In this document: positions 22,766 to 34,979 of the stretch, piece by piece
How positions within the stretch are numbered: position 1 is the stretch's first letter
Layout of the letters: each line of letters begins with the position of its first letter
Assembly: GCF_000687795.1 (NCBI RefSeq)
Contig: NZ_JHXT01000002.1
Location: 39,313 to 103,312, forward strand
Length of the DNA: 64,000 bases
DNA from: Mycoplasma testudinis ATCC 43263
GTDB lineage: Bacteria; Bacillota_I; Bacilli_A; Mycoplasmatales; Mycoplasmoidaceae
Direction of reading: 5' to 3'
Translations under genes and position numbers: made by a program
The notes under the pieces: generated by a model
Told to the model about the DNA's origin: nothing
Databases searched by the model: none
What the model saw: only the letters and a program-made list of their open reading frames with translations

Positions 22766-23402
22766 AACTAAAAAGGCCATAAATCAACTCAAGCGGGACG
22801 TGTGAACTCTTTTTTATTTTGGGGGGATTTGTTTTGGGTAGTGTAAAAATACACGGCACACGTTAGGGACCCGAATACGAGGATCACTCTTTTCTGGGAA
22901 CCACTTCTTCTTATTCTCAAGCTACAATACGGAGCACTTCTGTTTTGCTTGGGGGTAAGGGGGGAGCGGCTCCCAAGCCGAGAATATCTTATTCGAAACT
23001 TATAAGAAACTAATTAAACTAGATAACTATTAAATGAAATATCTCCTTATATCAATGTATAAATGTTTCCATCGTTTAGTTCACAGCGTACAGATTAATT
23101 ATTCAAATATATACCTGTTTCTTACCCATACACCATCATAGTTGATTTTGAAGTTTAGCAACTATGCCTCACAACACAGAGTTTAATTTTCTGTACTTAT
23201 CTTTTTTCTTTAAAAGGTAGTCTGCTTAATATGTGTTCGCATCTTATGGGTTTATATAATAAACCCCATAAGTATTCGAAACACGATATGATAACGCAGA
23301 ACGATACCATAATTAATTAAACAAGAATATAGATAACGATAAAGTTACTCTTTATGTTGTGAGGCACTTGTGAGAATATAAGCCACAAGATTCATTAAAC
23401 GC
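22766..23402. other. Gene-free, structure-rich segment next to the prophage
   Basis: No convincing reading frame on either strand. The left 230 bases are unusually G-rich for this genome and contain GCTTGGG...CCCAAGC (around 22948-22981). A hairpin near 23243-23272 pairs CTTATGGGTTTAT with ATAAACCCCATAAG across a 3-4-base loop and extends through GTTCG/CGAA. A perfect 12-bp inverted repeat, TGCCTCACAACA at 23165-23176 and TGTTGTGAGGCA at 23355-23366, encloses it. The segment lies between two oppositely oriented copies of the attachment core. Confidence 0.6.
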
Positions 23403-23417
23403 TTCGGGACTATATTT
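23403..23417 (+). repeat. attL core
   Basis: TTCGGGACTATATTT, identical to the right-end copy and in the same orientation. It is about 135 bases upstream of the first phage gene. Confidence 0.75.
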
Positions 23418-23553
23418 AGATATATTCCCAAATTCGGTCATTTTGTGCATTGATTTCCAAAACCCAATCGCAAACCCGCTGCCGTAATTCAATCTGTGTA
23501 TTTATTAAAATTTTTATTCTAGAAAAAAATTATCCCCCTTATTTATTTAATCT

Positions 23554-23775
23554 ATGACCTTAATTCGATTTCAATGAGAAAGACCAACAGATAGTTCTAA
23601 AGTGTTAATTTTTAAAAGAACATTTTTTAAATGAATTTATAAGTTGATTTTTAAATTTAACAAAAATCGAGTTTTTGTTTTTCGGCTTAAAGATAAATTC
23701 GGAACAGTTTATTGTCTAGCTAAAATTAAAGAAATCAAAAAACATATTATCGAAATGATTTATTGAAATGAATAA
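23554..23775 (+). CDS. Small phage protein, unknown
   Basis: A 73-residue basic protein rich in aromatic residues, unrecognised. It begins at ATG 23554 (sequence MTLIRFQWERPTDSSK) and uses TGA as Trp. Its last codons overlap the next ATG (ATGAATAA, 8 bases), which indicates translational coupling and supports the frame. Confidence 0.55.
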
Positions 23776-24079
23776 AATTCAAAGAAAAAATGCTGCTGAT
23801 TCAGGAATTTCTCCAAAACTTTTTCGGATATTACGTTTGTTCTATATGCAAGTTTATTACTATTCGAAAATTAGGAAAATAACAATCGGAAATTTTGACA
23901 ATTCTTTTGATTGAGGAATTGCAGCTGAAATAGAGTTAGAAAACGGTGAAAATCATTTTCACTGATTAGATCATAAAGACGATTGTTTTTCTATTCTTAA
24001 ATGATGGATTGATGGTGATGCAACAGTTATTACTAAAGTTCGCAAATTTCAAAAAGAACTCAACATGGAAAAAAACTAA
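23768..24079 (+). CDS. Small phage protein, unknown
   Basis: A 103-residue protein starting MNKIQRKNAADSG and ending FQKELNMEKN. Five TGA codons are Trp, several within an aromatic-rich stretch (NSFDWGIAAEIELENGEN, HFHWLDH). It overlaps the preceding gene by 8 bases and the next starts 1 base after its stop. No motif known to me; the position before the terminase suggests a packaging accessory or early gene. Confidence 0.65.
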
Positions 24080-24080
24080 T

Positions 24081-24314
24081 ATGAATGATAAAGTTAAAAA
24101 ATTGCTTACTAATTATTCTTTAGGACGTGCTCCTTATATCGGAGCAAACCCAAATGACAATTGAGAATTAATCTACATATCGCTTTATCGTGCTTTTCGA
24201 AATGAAAATAAAGAAGGTTCATCCAGAAATTATCATTTGTATATTAGACAAAATTACATAAATTCAAAAATTTCTGATTATTACAAAAGAAAGAGAATAT
24301 TAGATGATGATTAA
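24081..24314 (+). CDS. Small phage protein, unknown
   Basis: A 77-residue basic protein (GRAPYIGANPNDNWELIY near the start, YYKRKRILDDD at the end). Follows the previous gene by 1 base. The basic, helical C-terminal half could bind DNA; small terminase subunit is one possibility, unproved. Confidence 0.6.
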
Positions 24315-24359
24315 AAATATAACGTAAAGTTATTTTCAACCGAACAAGAAGACAACAAG

Positions 24360-24505
24360 ATGAAACTGTTGAAGTACTTTGACAAAGAATTAGCTAATTG
24401 CCAAAATAAACAAATTAAAGCTGAAAAAAACTAGCTGAAATAGAAGCAAAAGAAAAATGAATTCAATCAATAATTGTTTCTTTAGAATCTCAAAATAAAA
24501 AATAA
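24360..24505 (+). pseudogene. Short charged helical phage protein with a poly(A) frameshift
   Basis: The ATG at 24360 opens MKLLKYFDKELANCQ and stops at TAG 24432-24434. Adding one A to the 7-A run just before would fuse it to the frame KLAEIEAKEKWIQSIIV, ending at TAA 24503-24505, for a 48-residue coiled-coil peptide. Either a slippage site, a decayed gene or a sequence error. Lies directly upstream of terL, where small terminase genes usually sit. Confidence 0.45.
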
Positions 24506-24519
24506 ACATTAATTGATCA

Positions 24520-26145
24520 ATGACAAAAAAAATAAATAAACCACCAAAATTTACTGAAGAAAAACTAGCTGAGATATTGCACTACACAGATTTAGCTGCA
24601 AATCCAACTTTTGAAGCTTATAAATCAAAGGCTTTTTTCAAAATTTATTCTGGTGCAAAGGGTGTATCTAAATCTTTTGGAAATGCTGTCGAAACTATTT
24701 ATCGAATAGTCAATGAAAAAAACTTCTGTTCTGTATGATGTCGAAATCAATATAACCATATTAAAAATACTTTATTGCCTATGTTTGACAAAGTTCTAGA
24801 TTTTTTAGCTTCGGTTCACGGTCTAGACTTTAATCCATTTTTTGAAAAGTATACGAGTGGATTATATTGAACTTACAACGATGGCGGCCAAGGACGTGCA
24901 ATCTTTTTCCAAAATTGGGAATCAGTTCAAGCTTTTCAAGGAATTACTTTAAAAAAACAAAATCATATTTTTGGAGAACTTGTAATTGATGAACCTATTG
25001 AAGACCCAAGCGATACAAAAACTCATTTATCAAAACTTCTTGAAATCTATGAAATTCAAAAAGATAAATTGCCACTTTTATTAGCTAACACTGTTTTGCG
25101 TCTGAAACCACCGGAAGGATTTAAACGTAATGTTAAATTTTTGTACAACATATTTACGACAGACCATTTTTTAATCCAGGAATACCATAACAAAATAATT
25201 AATCTAATTGACAAATCTGGTCAAATTAACAAAAAGAATTTGAATGATCTAATTAAAAACAAGTATTTACAAGAGTATGATTCTGAATTTAATAACGGCC
25301 AAGGAATTATCGTAACTATGTATTCAAAGATGTTTCTGCCAAATTCAAGTTTAGATGAAATGCAAATTAAAAATTCTGAAATACTAAAGAAAAATAATTT
25401 TAGATTGTGAAGTATTACTGTTGCAGGGTTTGCATTTAAAGAGCAAAATGATTATTTTAATTATTACCTACAGAACTTCATTTTTAAACCGAACGGAAAG
25501 ATAATAGATAGAACGCTTCCTAGAAATACCGATTTTGCAAAAATATATGATTTAGGACAAATTAAATATGTACTAGATGGATTTGATGCTGGAGTCAGTG
25601 ATAATGCTTCTTGAGTTCGTGTTCTGTTGACAGCAACAGGTTCTATCGTAGTATATGATTTAGTAGAAAATTTGAATTCCAAGAAATTTTCCAAAAAATT
25701 TAGACGAACAATAATTAACGAATCGTTACTTAATCACATTCAAGAATCAAATCACAGTTTGAATTTACCTAGTGATTTTGAAACTAACATTTTTACAGAT
25801 AACGATATTATTGCGGAAAACATAAATCATTTAATGATTGCAAAAAATATTCCAGGAAGATGCTCGCTAGCTATTCGTAAGGATACAAACTCTGATTTTT
25901 TCGGAATTATTAATCGGCAAAATTGACAAAAATGAATCTTAGAAAACAATTTACTTTTTTTTAGAAAAGGAACTGAATTATTGCTTCATCATTTAGCGAA
26001 ACAGGTGATTGTTAAAGGAGAAGAAAAAAGAGATGAAACACTTAATAGAACTATTTACGACTTAATTAATGCTTTTGAAATGGCTTGCAGTAATATTTAT
26101 AAATTTCAATTTGCAATTAAAAGAAAGGAATTAGCTAATGTCTAA
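24520..26145 (+). CDS. Phage terminase large subunit
   Basis: A 541-residue packaging motor. The Walker A variant is IYSGAKGVSKSFG near residue 45 (the SKS form common in PBSX/phage terminases), and Walker B with catalytic Glu is GELVIDEPIEDP near 150. The C-terminal nuclease domain has the acidic residues in VLDGFDAGVSDNASW (near 350), IFTDND (near 425) and a late INAFEMA helix. In-frame TGA codons are Trp. Its last 8 bases overlap the portal gene. Motor and nuclease look intact, so the prophage may be able to package. Confidence 0.92.
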
Positions 26146-27421
26146 TATTCAAGATCAACCAAAAGAGCAAAAACAACCAGATTATAATTTTGCAGCTGCA
26201 TTTGGAAATGCTGAACAAATTATGAAAGCACAAGAGCAAAATCATTTTGATAATAGAAACAAAGATTTTGCAAAAGATATTGTAAAGCCTAATCTGAAGA
26301 AAACTTTTGAAAATTATGCAGCCAGTATTCAGACTTTTTCAATTGCAACTAAACAACCTACTTTTAAAATTGGCGAAATCAATAAACAAAAAGAATTCGA
26401 ACAGTTTTTATTTGAAAATCAATTTTTAAGAAACTTCCAAAGCTTGGAAACCAATTTATTTAAATTAGGGAAATATGCTTTTGGAATTCGCAAAAACGAA
26501 AACGGAACGTTTAAAATTCAATCCGGAATAGTAATTAATTATCAGTATGACTCGAATATGAATTTGTCGAAATTGTTGGTTCAAGTTGATACTGCAACAA
26601 ACAATAGCATAAATTATGCAATAGTAGAAGATTGAGATTTAACAAGAAAAGACAGCTACGTTCAAAAGTATGCAATTGAGAAAGGAACAAACAATGGTAA
26701 AGAATTAAATTCAATAAATTACCGAAATAATTTTTTGGAATTGAATTCTTATAAGCAAATACCGTACATCATTTTTTTCAATCGGTGGAATGATTCAAAT
26801 GAACTAAATGATATAGATGAGTCTTTTTTTAAAGTCTTAAATTCAAATATGAGATTTTTAGATTTAGATATGAGATTTTCTTCACCGATTTTTTATGCTA
26901 ATGAAGATGAAAAAGAAGCTTTTAACTTTGCTTTGTTTTCTGATGAAAATCGTGTAGTTTCTCAAACGATGCAATCGCAATTTTTAAGAGGAGCACCAGC
27001 AAATCTTTTCCAGGGAAATCCGCAATCGACTTTTTTAGTTCAAAAAATGGATAAACTGTTTGCGTGAATTAAAGATTTTGGATTATTGAAAAAAGACAGC
27101 TCATCATTAGGATCTAAAAATTTACAAACGACAGAAGCAATGAGTTTGTCAAGTAACTATGAAGATAACATTGAATCAAAAGCGAATTTGCGTGAGATTG
27201 ATTTAATTAGATGGGTTTATTTGTGATGCAATTTGAAAAACTACAAAATGAAAATAACTGATATTGATGTAATTGTCGCTGGATCAACAAAGTGATTGCA
27301 ATCTGAAGCTGTTAAATATCTGGGAACACAAGATGGGAATACCAAAAAACTAGCTAGCGAATCAAAGGAAGAAATTAATGGCACTAACATCAACCAAGAA
27401 AAACAAGATGTGAAAGATTAG
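26138..27421 (+). CDS. Phage portal protein
   Basis: A 427-residue protein placed directly after terL with an 8-base overlap. Order, size and composition are those of a portal: acidic/Gln-rich N-terminus, a mixed core and a helical part with QSQFLRGAPANLFQGN, ending in a charged tail. No short signature motif is decisive; the call leans on position. The portal forms the 12-mer ring through which DNA enters the head. Confidence 0.75.
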
Positions 27422-27707
27422 TGCATTAACAAGTTTGTCTGTAGTTGCTGCTGCAATTATTGCGGTGTTTTATGTAGATTCGTTTTCTGACGACATTAAT
27501 TGATTTAATACTAAACAAGATGTAGCAATCGCATTTACTGTAGGTCTTGGGTTAGGAATAACATTAATCATTTGATACCCAATAAGAATATTATTAAGAT
27601 GAAATAAAAAAAGAAAACTTGTAAATAAAAATCTTGATCTAGATATTAAGCTTAAAGAAATTCAGCTTGAACAAACAGAAGCTTTAAATCAACAAAAAAA
27701 GGAATAA
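27378..27707 (+). CDS. Small two-helix membrane protein of the prophage
   Basis: A 109-residue protein with two transmembrane segments (SLSVVAAAIIAVFYV and AIAFTVGLGLGITLIIWYP) and a charged coiled-coil tail. It overlaps the portal gene by 44 bases and its stop abuts the next ATG, so it is a true gene. Topology is holin-like, but a host without a wall needs no endolysin; a release, membrane pore or virion membrane role is possible. Confidence 0.75.
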
Positions 27708-29933
27708 ATGATGAATCAATTAGAAGTAATAAACATAGCGGATATGTATCCAACAAAAGAATCGATGGATAAACTGTATATGTATGAAATTACAAACAGA
27801 GATTTGTCTACTTTACAAATTGAAGAATCATCTATTAATTTTTTTGAATTAGGAAACGAAAAAATTATATATGGTCATTTCTCTTCTAATGTTGTTTCAA
27901 TGAATGTTACTACACCGAGCGACGATCAGATTGTTAGAGCTGCAGAAGTAAACTATAAAACAAGCTTGCAATTTGTTACTAATGATGATTTGGTCGAGTC
28001 GAGTAATTTGCATAGATATGTTTTCACAAAAAAACAGTTTACAAAAGATGATATTAAAGAAAATGTTCAACGACAATTCTTTATTTTAGGAAATGATAAT
28101 GCTGTAATTTTCACACCAGTAAATAATGAAAAAATGTGGACACTGAATTTTATCGAATTTAAAAGCTTGGAGGTTTTTAAAAATTCCAGAAGTGTCTTTA
28201 TTTCAAAAAACGACAACACTTTTCAAAACTTTCAAAAAGCTATTATTTCTTTTGACAATTCATCTCTAATAAACAGTTTAAATTTATTTGGAATATGAAC
28301 TAACAATTCAAATGAATTAAAAAAAATTAGGATTCCTATATCAGATACTTCAAATTTTTTTATTAATTTTTTATGTAATCCAATAGAAGTAGAAAATAAT
28401 AATTTAAGAATATATACACCATGGTTTAATAAAAATTACACATTATTGTTAGGAGAAATTCTGAAAAATATAAATGTCAATAACTCAATTAGAATAACGG
28501 ATATTCTTAACAAAGAAGCAGAATCGTTAATATTTGATTTGCTGCATGTGACAACTACGCTACTGAGTGGATATTCAAATCTTTCAAATGGCGGACAAAT
28601 GGATGAAACAATAAAAAAATTTAAAAATGAAGTTTATAACGGAACGGATCCTAAAGATTATTGTGATTTTAAAATAGATAACTATTTAAACACCGAAACA
28701 AACGAGGATAAAAAAAGAATATTTAAAAATATTATTTTAGGAAGTAGTCAATATTTATCCAGTAAATATTGTTGAAAAAATGGATTAACTTCAGAACACA
28801 AGTTAGGTTTGCCATTTTATATAGATTGAATCCCAAAAGATGGTGATATAAATGGACTAGAAAAAGTAGCACTTTTAAAAAGTTCTTTTTACGATTTGAA
28901 AATAAATAATTCTATTCCAGACATTGATTGAAAAGCTAAAGGGTATTTATTTGAAAATATTTTCAACATTGATTTTAATGTTGTAACAATGCCTAAAATA
29001 CCTAAAATAGTTGAATCGCAAAATATTTCAAACACTCCATTGGATTTTAATGAGAACTCTTATAATTTTAATTATCAAACATATATGTTTTTTAATAGTA
29101 AAAAATACATTAATTTACTCTTGGGGAATTATTTAATAGATGACGATAACGAGACAAAAGTATCCTATAATTCTCAATTAAGTTTATCATCCGTGTCACG
29201 AGGCAATAAAGGATATTTCTTTACTGCTAGTTGAGAATCAGATATTTATCCAGATAATAATAAAGTTCGAGCTCTTAAAATAAATTTTTGAATACATAAA
29301 TGAAATGACAAAGGGGACGGTAATAGCATAATTAAAACTTATACGTATTATCATCCTCTTCCAGGAAATTCGGCATTACTAGATGATTACATAAAAGCGG
29401 CAGCTCAAGGCGTGACTATAGAAATACCAGATGATTATTTATCTGAGTTAAAAGAAGAAATTAGCAAGCTAATAAATCTAGACTCATTTTTTAGAAAAAA
29501 TAATCTTTCTATAGGTTCTAATTCGAGATATTCTAATTTCAAAATAAAAAATATTTTTTTTAAATGAGCTTATCGACCAGCATTAAAAAATAACACATCT
29601 GGCGTTATGGATATTTATCCAAACTTAGAGGGTGACTATTTAGTTCCAGTTAAAATCACTAAGCAAAATGAATTAAATTTTGTATTTAATTATTACGAAT
29701 GAAAAAATTTCTTAGAAAAGAACAATTATTTGGAAAAAATAGAATTAAGTTTAATACCTAGCTTGTTAAACGGAAAAATTAAAAAGGTAGAAAAAATGAT
29801 ACTTTCAGGTTTTTTTGTTAAGGATTTAAGTATCAAACTATTTTTTGAAAATTCAGATGAACCTTTAATTTACAAAATAGAAGCTTTTGATAAATCTAAT
29901 GAATCATATACGCAAACAATAATTAATTTTTAA
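27708..29933 (+). CDS. Large phage protein between portal and scaffold, unknown
   Basis: A 741-residue protein I do not recognise. It is Asn/Ile/Lys/Ser-rich with many predicted beta strands and several TGA=Trp codons; no transmembrane segment or coiled coil stands out. The first residues MMNQLEVINIADM follow directly after the preceding stop. Its place between portal and scaffold genes suggests a virion protein, for example a head-associated or receptor-binding component. Confidence 0.7.
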
Positions 29934-30019
29934 GCATGAAGCTCGAACTATGCGAGCCTAAATAAAGTTAGATTAAAAATCCCAAACGAATTATCGCGTT
30001 TATAAAAAAAGGAAAAAAC

Positions 30020-30526
30020 ATGCTTAAAGATTTAGTCAAAAAACTAGCTGATAAATTGGAATTAAAAACAGATGACGTAATGAATAAATTAGGTTTTACT
30101 GAAGAAAGCAAAATTGACGACTTTAAAAAGGCTTTTGACATATATTCGATTTTTGAAACAAAAGACGAACATCAAAAATACTTTAACGAAAAAACAGCTA
30201 ATCAAAATCAAAAGATTGTTGAATTAGAAAATATCAAAAAGTCTTATGAAGAAGAAAAAAACAAGCTATCTGAAGCACTTAAAAATAATTCGGAACGTTT
30301 ATCAAAAATTGTAAATGGAGAATGAACTTCATTAGGTGGAAAAAAACAGTTAGATCTAAATAATCTTCCGGATGATTTTGATTTTACTGACATTAATAAA
30401 TCTTTACTTAAATATGCTGATGAAAATCAAATCGGTTTGCCTAAAATGAATTCAATTCCAAAGAATGATAACAAAGAAAACAAAACAACAAGTAATTTAA
30501 CGGTGTTTGGAAACACTGTAATTTAA
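30020..30526 (+). CDS. Capsid scaffold-like protein
   Basis: A 168-residue acidic/lysine-rich protein with a coiled coil at about residues 55-98 and a low-complexity C-terminal part. Such proteins lie just before the major capsid gene in many tailed phages and guide head assembly. AAAAGGAAA precedes the ATG. Ends 10 bases before the capsid gene. Assigned by position and composition. Confidence 0.65.
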
Positions 30527-30536
30527 AGGAAAAAAA

Positions 30537-31460
30537 ATGGCATTAAATTTTGAAAAAATGGTTTCTATGTTTGCGACTGCCGCAAATGGAACCGACAAGC
30601 TTCAATTACCTGATAATCAATTAGGTATATTGATGTCTGATATTGTTGATGGTTCAACACTTAAAACTTTATCATCACGATCTGTAACGAGTTCAGTTGA
30701 TTCTGGATCTATTACATATTTAAAAATTATCAGAACTGATAAAAAAGAAAAAACAAAAATTGGAATTTCTGATATTCCAGCATCAAGTTACAACCCAATC
30801 ACTTTGACTTGAGATAAAGCATATTACAATTCTGTAGGATTTACAGCTTCAGATTTAGCAAAAGGGATTCCAAATGCAACTGCTCAATATATGATGCTGT
30901 TTGCAGACGATTACGCTAAAGACCTCGAAGTCGATGGATGAAAGAAAATTGAAGAAAACATTTTAACAAACAAAGTGACCCAAGCACCTTATTTGACATT
31001 ACCAGATAAAAATAAAGTAAATTATATTGTTTCCAAATTGACAAACAAACTTCTTTATCTAGTCGATAAAAAAGAAGGAATTAGATATGTTAATCGAAAT
31101 TCAATAGTTGTTCACATGAAGCCAGAACTGTTGGATGAATTATCTACTCAAAATATTATTGGAAACCGTGCAGATGTTTCTTTTGCTGGTGGTAGATATT
31201 CCATCGGAACTTTCATGGGCTACACAGTAGTAAGCAATCAATTCTTGGATAAATATGACATTGTAGTAGCAACAAATTATTCTATTGGAACTGCTAATCG
31301 ATTACTAGCTACAAATGTTGGTCCTGTCGGAAATACTAACGATATTCAAGTATATTATGAACATCAGTCACTAATGGGAATTATTTATCCAACAACAATT
31401 TTTGGATACTCAATTTCTACTGCAGCAAATAATGCAGATGCTCCTAAATCTAGTCAATAA
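30537..31460 (+). CDS. Major capsid protein (HK97-fold candidate)
   Basis: A 307-residue protein, the usual size for an HK97-fold capsid subunit, directly after the scaffold candidate and with the strong ribosome binding site AAAGGA. Segments such as SVDSGSITYLKI, VGFTASDLAKG, AGGRYSIGTFMGYTVV and the late YYEHQSLMGIIYPTTIFGY follow the pattern of capsid P-domain and A-domain strands. It should be the most abundant phage product. TAATG links its stop to the next start. Confidence 0.75.
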
Positions 31461-32893
31461 TGATTGTTTTTTCCGCAAGTAAAAAACCTGTACGAAATTT
31501 CAACATTATTGATCAAGTTGGCAATGGATTAGTTTACAAAGTTGATTTATTGAAAAAGAAAGAGCAAGCTAAGATTCAAGCAAGTTTGCCTTGATGGGCT
31601 AGATTGTTTATATCTATAGGTTCACAATTCGTTTCTTCAGCTATTGTTGGACTTCTAGCGTTTTTTACTGGAGGAATTGCTGCACCACTTGCGTTCTTAA
31701 TTGAATTTGGAATAAACGCTGGAATCGATTTAGCCATTGACATTGCAACCGGACAAACTGATGGCTTAACAATTGCTTTTGATGTCTTGTTAAATTTCAT
31801 ACCAACTTTTACTAAATATAAAGGCGGAATATTTTCTGGTCTAAATTCGAAAGTTGCAAGAATTGGTAACAGTATTGATGACTTGCACGATTCAACTATT
31901 TTTAAGCAATTAAGTGAGCAATTAGATACTTTTGGAAAAAATGGCGTAAACAAAATAAGCCGGAACTATTACCAAACTGATGCTTTAATAGATTCATTAA
32001 AATTCGAAGGTTTAGGAAGCAAAGTTCTTTCCTCTTCTCGAAAAGCTACGTATTCAAAAATTTCAAATGGAATCAGAGTTTACAACAAAACTTTAGGACT
32101 TGTTTCCAAAGTTTCAGCAATTGTTACTTCACCAAATTACGCAATTAAAAAAGCAACTCAATTCATATTTAAAAAGCCGATTGCTTTTATTAACAAAAAG
32201 ATTAATGGTCAAATTGATAAGATTGTTGATTTCTTTAAGTCCGGAACAAAACTGACTCGTAAAACTGCAGAAAAATTAAAAAATCGATTTTATTTTAATT
32301 CCCGTTGAATTGACTATATTCAATTCATGCCAAGCAGTTATGGAGTTGGTTTTGTAAATGCTGTAGTTAGATTTAAACCCGAAGCTACAAACAATAAAAA
32401 GCCTGTTGTTTTATTTAACAAAAACATAAATGACATTGCTCAATTCATTTCTTCACCAAGACCTGGACATCACTATCTTGAGAATTTTTGTTGAGGCTGA
32501 AAAATAAGTAGAATTCTAGATTTTAATAAACAACTTGCCACGTTATCTTTCATTCCTTTATTTTCAAATCTAATTACGCCTACAATAACAACGTTTAATA
32601 CAATTCGCAGAATCCAAAAGCAAATTGAAGAAAAACAAAAAATAGGTTGATTAGATCAAAATATGATAAGAGAAGCTTTGACTGGAGCAGGACAAGCTGT
32701 ATTAAACGGAATCAGTTTTAAAGGTTTGGGCTGAATTAAAGCTGGAGCAAAAACAATACTGAATAAAGACCCAAGATATTTAGCAAATTATGGTGCAAGA
32801 AAAATTACATCATACGCTAAGAAAAAAATAAAAACTGCAAACATTGCAAAGTTAAGGAGAAAATCAAATGGATTCAATAACGGACTTTCTTAA
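31460..32893 (+). CDS. Phage protein with hydrophobic GI-rich segment, unknown
   Basis: A 477-residue basic protein. Residues 45-105 form a long hydrophobic, glycine/alanine-rich region (SAIVGLLAFFTGGIAAPLAF, then GINAGIDLAIDIATG), followed by lysine-rich helices. This could be a membrane-penetrating internal head or ejection protein, or a tape-measure substitute. TAATG coupling to the capsid gene and a 26-base overlap with the next gene place it in the late operon. Function not identified. Confidence 0.65.
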
Positions 32894-34550
32894 GTCCTAT
32901 GGAATAAGCAAAGAAGACTATGAAAACAATTTTGGAGGTTTAATAGGAAAGTTTAGTATTCCTAATGCAATCGTACGTTATAACCCGGATTTAGAGAATC
33001 AACCTGACAAAGTATTTTATTTAATTGCGAATACTATTTTTGGAGTAATTAATTCAATTGTCAAAAATCGTTTGGTCTTGTATAAGCAAGACAATTATGA
33101 GAATTTCAAAATTGTTGTTGGACAAACTCGAGCAGATAACCTAAAAATGGCTGTATATGAAGAATTAAAGCAACGTACGCTCAGTAATTACTTCCCGGAA
33201 TTAAGTAATCAGTCCACACTAATTTCAAACGCTGTAACACTTAATACAAATCAACCTACAATTGACACAACTGTTCAGCTTGTTAATTCAACAGCTTTGA
33301 ATTTAGTAATAGATTCGAAATGGGAAGATTTACCGTTAAAACGAGAGAATTTTTATGACAATGCATTAAAGTATTTTGCAACATCTAACTTTGCTAACGT
33401 TTCGTTTGGGAAAGAAAATGCTAATAAGTATTTGAAAGTCCAGGACGATGGAATATTAATGCCATCCGAAATAGTTGATCCTGCACTTGTCAACTACGTA
33501 ACAAACGATAAATTTTCGCAAGCTCAAAGTGAAATTGCAATCAAAGCTAATAAAGCACAGCTGGAAGACTATGTTAGTAGATCTTTACTTGATCAAATTA
33601 TCAGTGCTAAAGCTGATAAAAATGTAATTGCTGATTTATTAAAAGAAAAATCTACGGTATGAGATGCAAACACAATTTATTTTAAAAACCAAGTTGTATG
33701 GAAAATTATTGAAACAAATGGAGATGCATCTAAAAACCAGGATAAAGAGCTTCTTTCTTATATTTCTAAAGTTGATAATAATTTGAACCATGAGCCGGTA
33801 AATAAAACTGACAATGAGTTTTGAGACTATATATCGACAATGCCTTACACGATGGATGAAATCAAAGCAGCAATCAAACCGGCATTTGATTCTGATGTAG
33901 ATGTAAAACTAGCAAATAAATCTGATAAAAACAAAACTATTCTATTTTGAAAAAATGAGATTCGTTTTTTCTCAACACAAACTGAATTCGTATCGTTAGT
34001 AACCGAAAACAATTTGAATCTTGTTCAAAATACAGATTATCAAATTTATGATTCCGGAAATTATTTAATTACAGGAAATGATGGAAGTAAAGGTGGGAAT
34101 AATTTAATCAATAAAAATAATTTACCTACAGAATTATTTATCGGAAAAATGCCTTATTATTACGGAATGATTGCTGGCGGATCTACACAGCCTATTAAAA
34201 GCATAGATATAAATCATGGTAAAAAGGCAGACCTATCTAATGAATTAATAGGCAACCAGATTACAACGAGTACTTGTTGGCTAACATATTGAGCTGGAAA
34301 TAATGTAATTCCTCAACAAGCGAATTTGAAAAATAACGCAACAACAGACTCGTCTATATCGCCAAATGGAACTTTAACATTATATCGTTGATGATCCAGT
34401 GACGATTGCAATAAAGTTATTAATTCTCCACGTGGATTTATGACGACATCTGTTTATATGTATTTAAATCCGTCAACTCAAACCGAATTCAAACCAAAAT
34501 ACCAAACTGTTTTTGCTGTCAAATTTTTAAGAAACATAACCCCAACATAG
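32868..34550 (+). CDS. Phage tail fibre or appendage-like protein
   Basis: A 560-residue protein. The N-terminal third looks globular; a helical stalk follows (residues about 205-330, with SEIAIKANKAQLEDYVSRSL and repeated KAxKxxL patterns), and the C-terminus is rich in Gly, Asn and Thr (TGNDGSKGGNNLINKNN). This N-anchor, stalk, head layout is typical of fibres or receptor-binding appendages. It overlaps the preceding gene by 26 bases. Assignment is by architecture. Confidence 0.6.
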
Positions 34551-34562
34551 GAGAAACACAAT

Positions 34563-34979
34563 ATGACCGGATTTGCTGTATGACTGATTAATTTATTTAA
34601 TGTTGACCCTAGCAAATGAGCAACAACTGATTGAGCATTATTTTCTGTTCTTGCAATCTTAACACTTGTATTCATTATTGGGCTGTTCTCAACAATCTTT
34701 GGATTGTTTAGAAGCTTAATTAAAAAAAATCAAAAAGTTAAGATTAGTAAACAGCAAGAAGACCTGCTGAAATACGGTAAAGGAATTTGTACTTTCACCG
34801 TAACTAACAAGAAAGAACAAAAGACTGGAATAGTATTAAATGATGCTCACAAAGTTTGATACTTTAATCCTAAAACAAAACACTATGTAGCAGTAGCTAT
34901 TGATGATCATGAAAGATTTGATAATTCACCGGACTGAGAAAGAGTCCAAATTAAGGAGGCTACAAATGCAAAACTTTAA
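34563..34979 (+). CDS. Small phage membrane protein
   Basis: A 138-residue protein with one strong transmembrane helix (ALFSVLAILTLVFIIGLFST) near residue 25-50 and a soluble C-terminal part (KTGIVLNDAHKVWYFNPKT). TGA=Trp codons at several places. It overlaps the following gene by 14 bases, whose ribosome binding site lies inside it. Role unknown. Confidence 0.7.

Noticed and set aside
34900..34966. Upstream start for the last late gene
   Set aside because: The ATG at 34966 has an AAGGAGG site at proper distance; the 34900 start has none and would add a hydrophilic lead lying inside the preceding gene.
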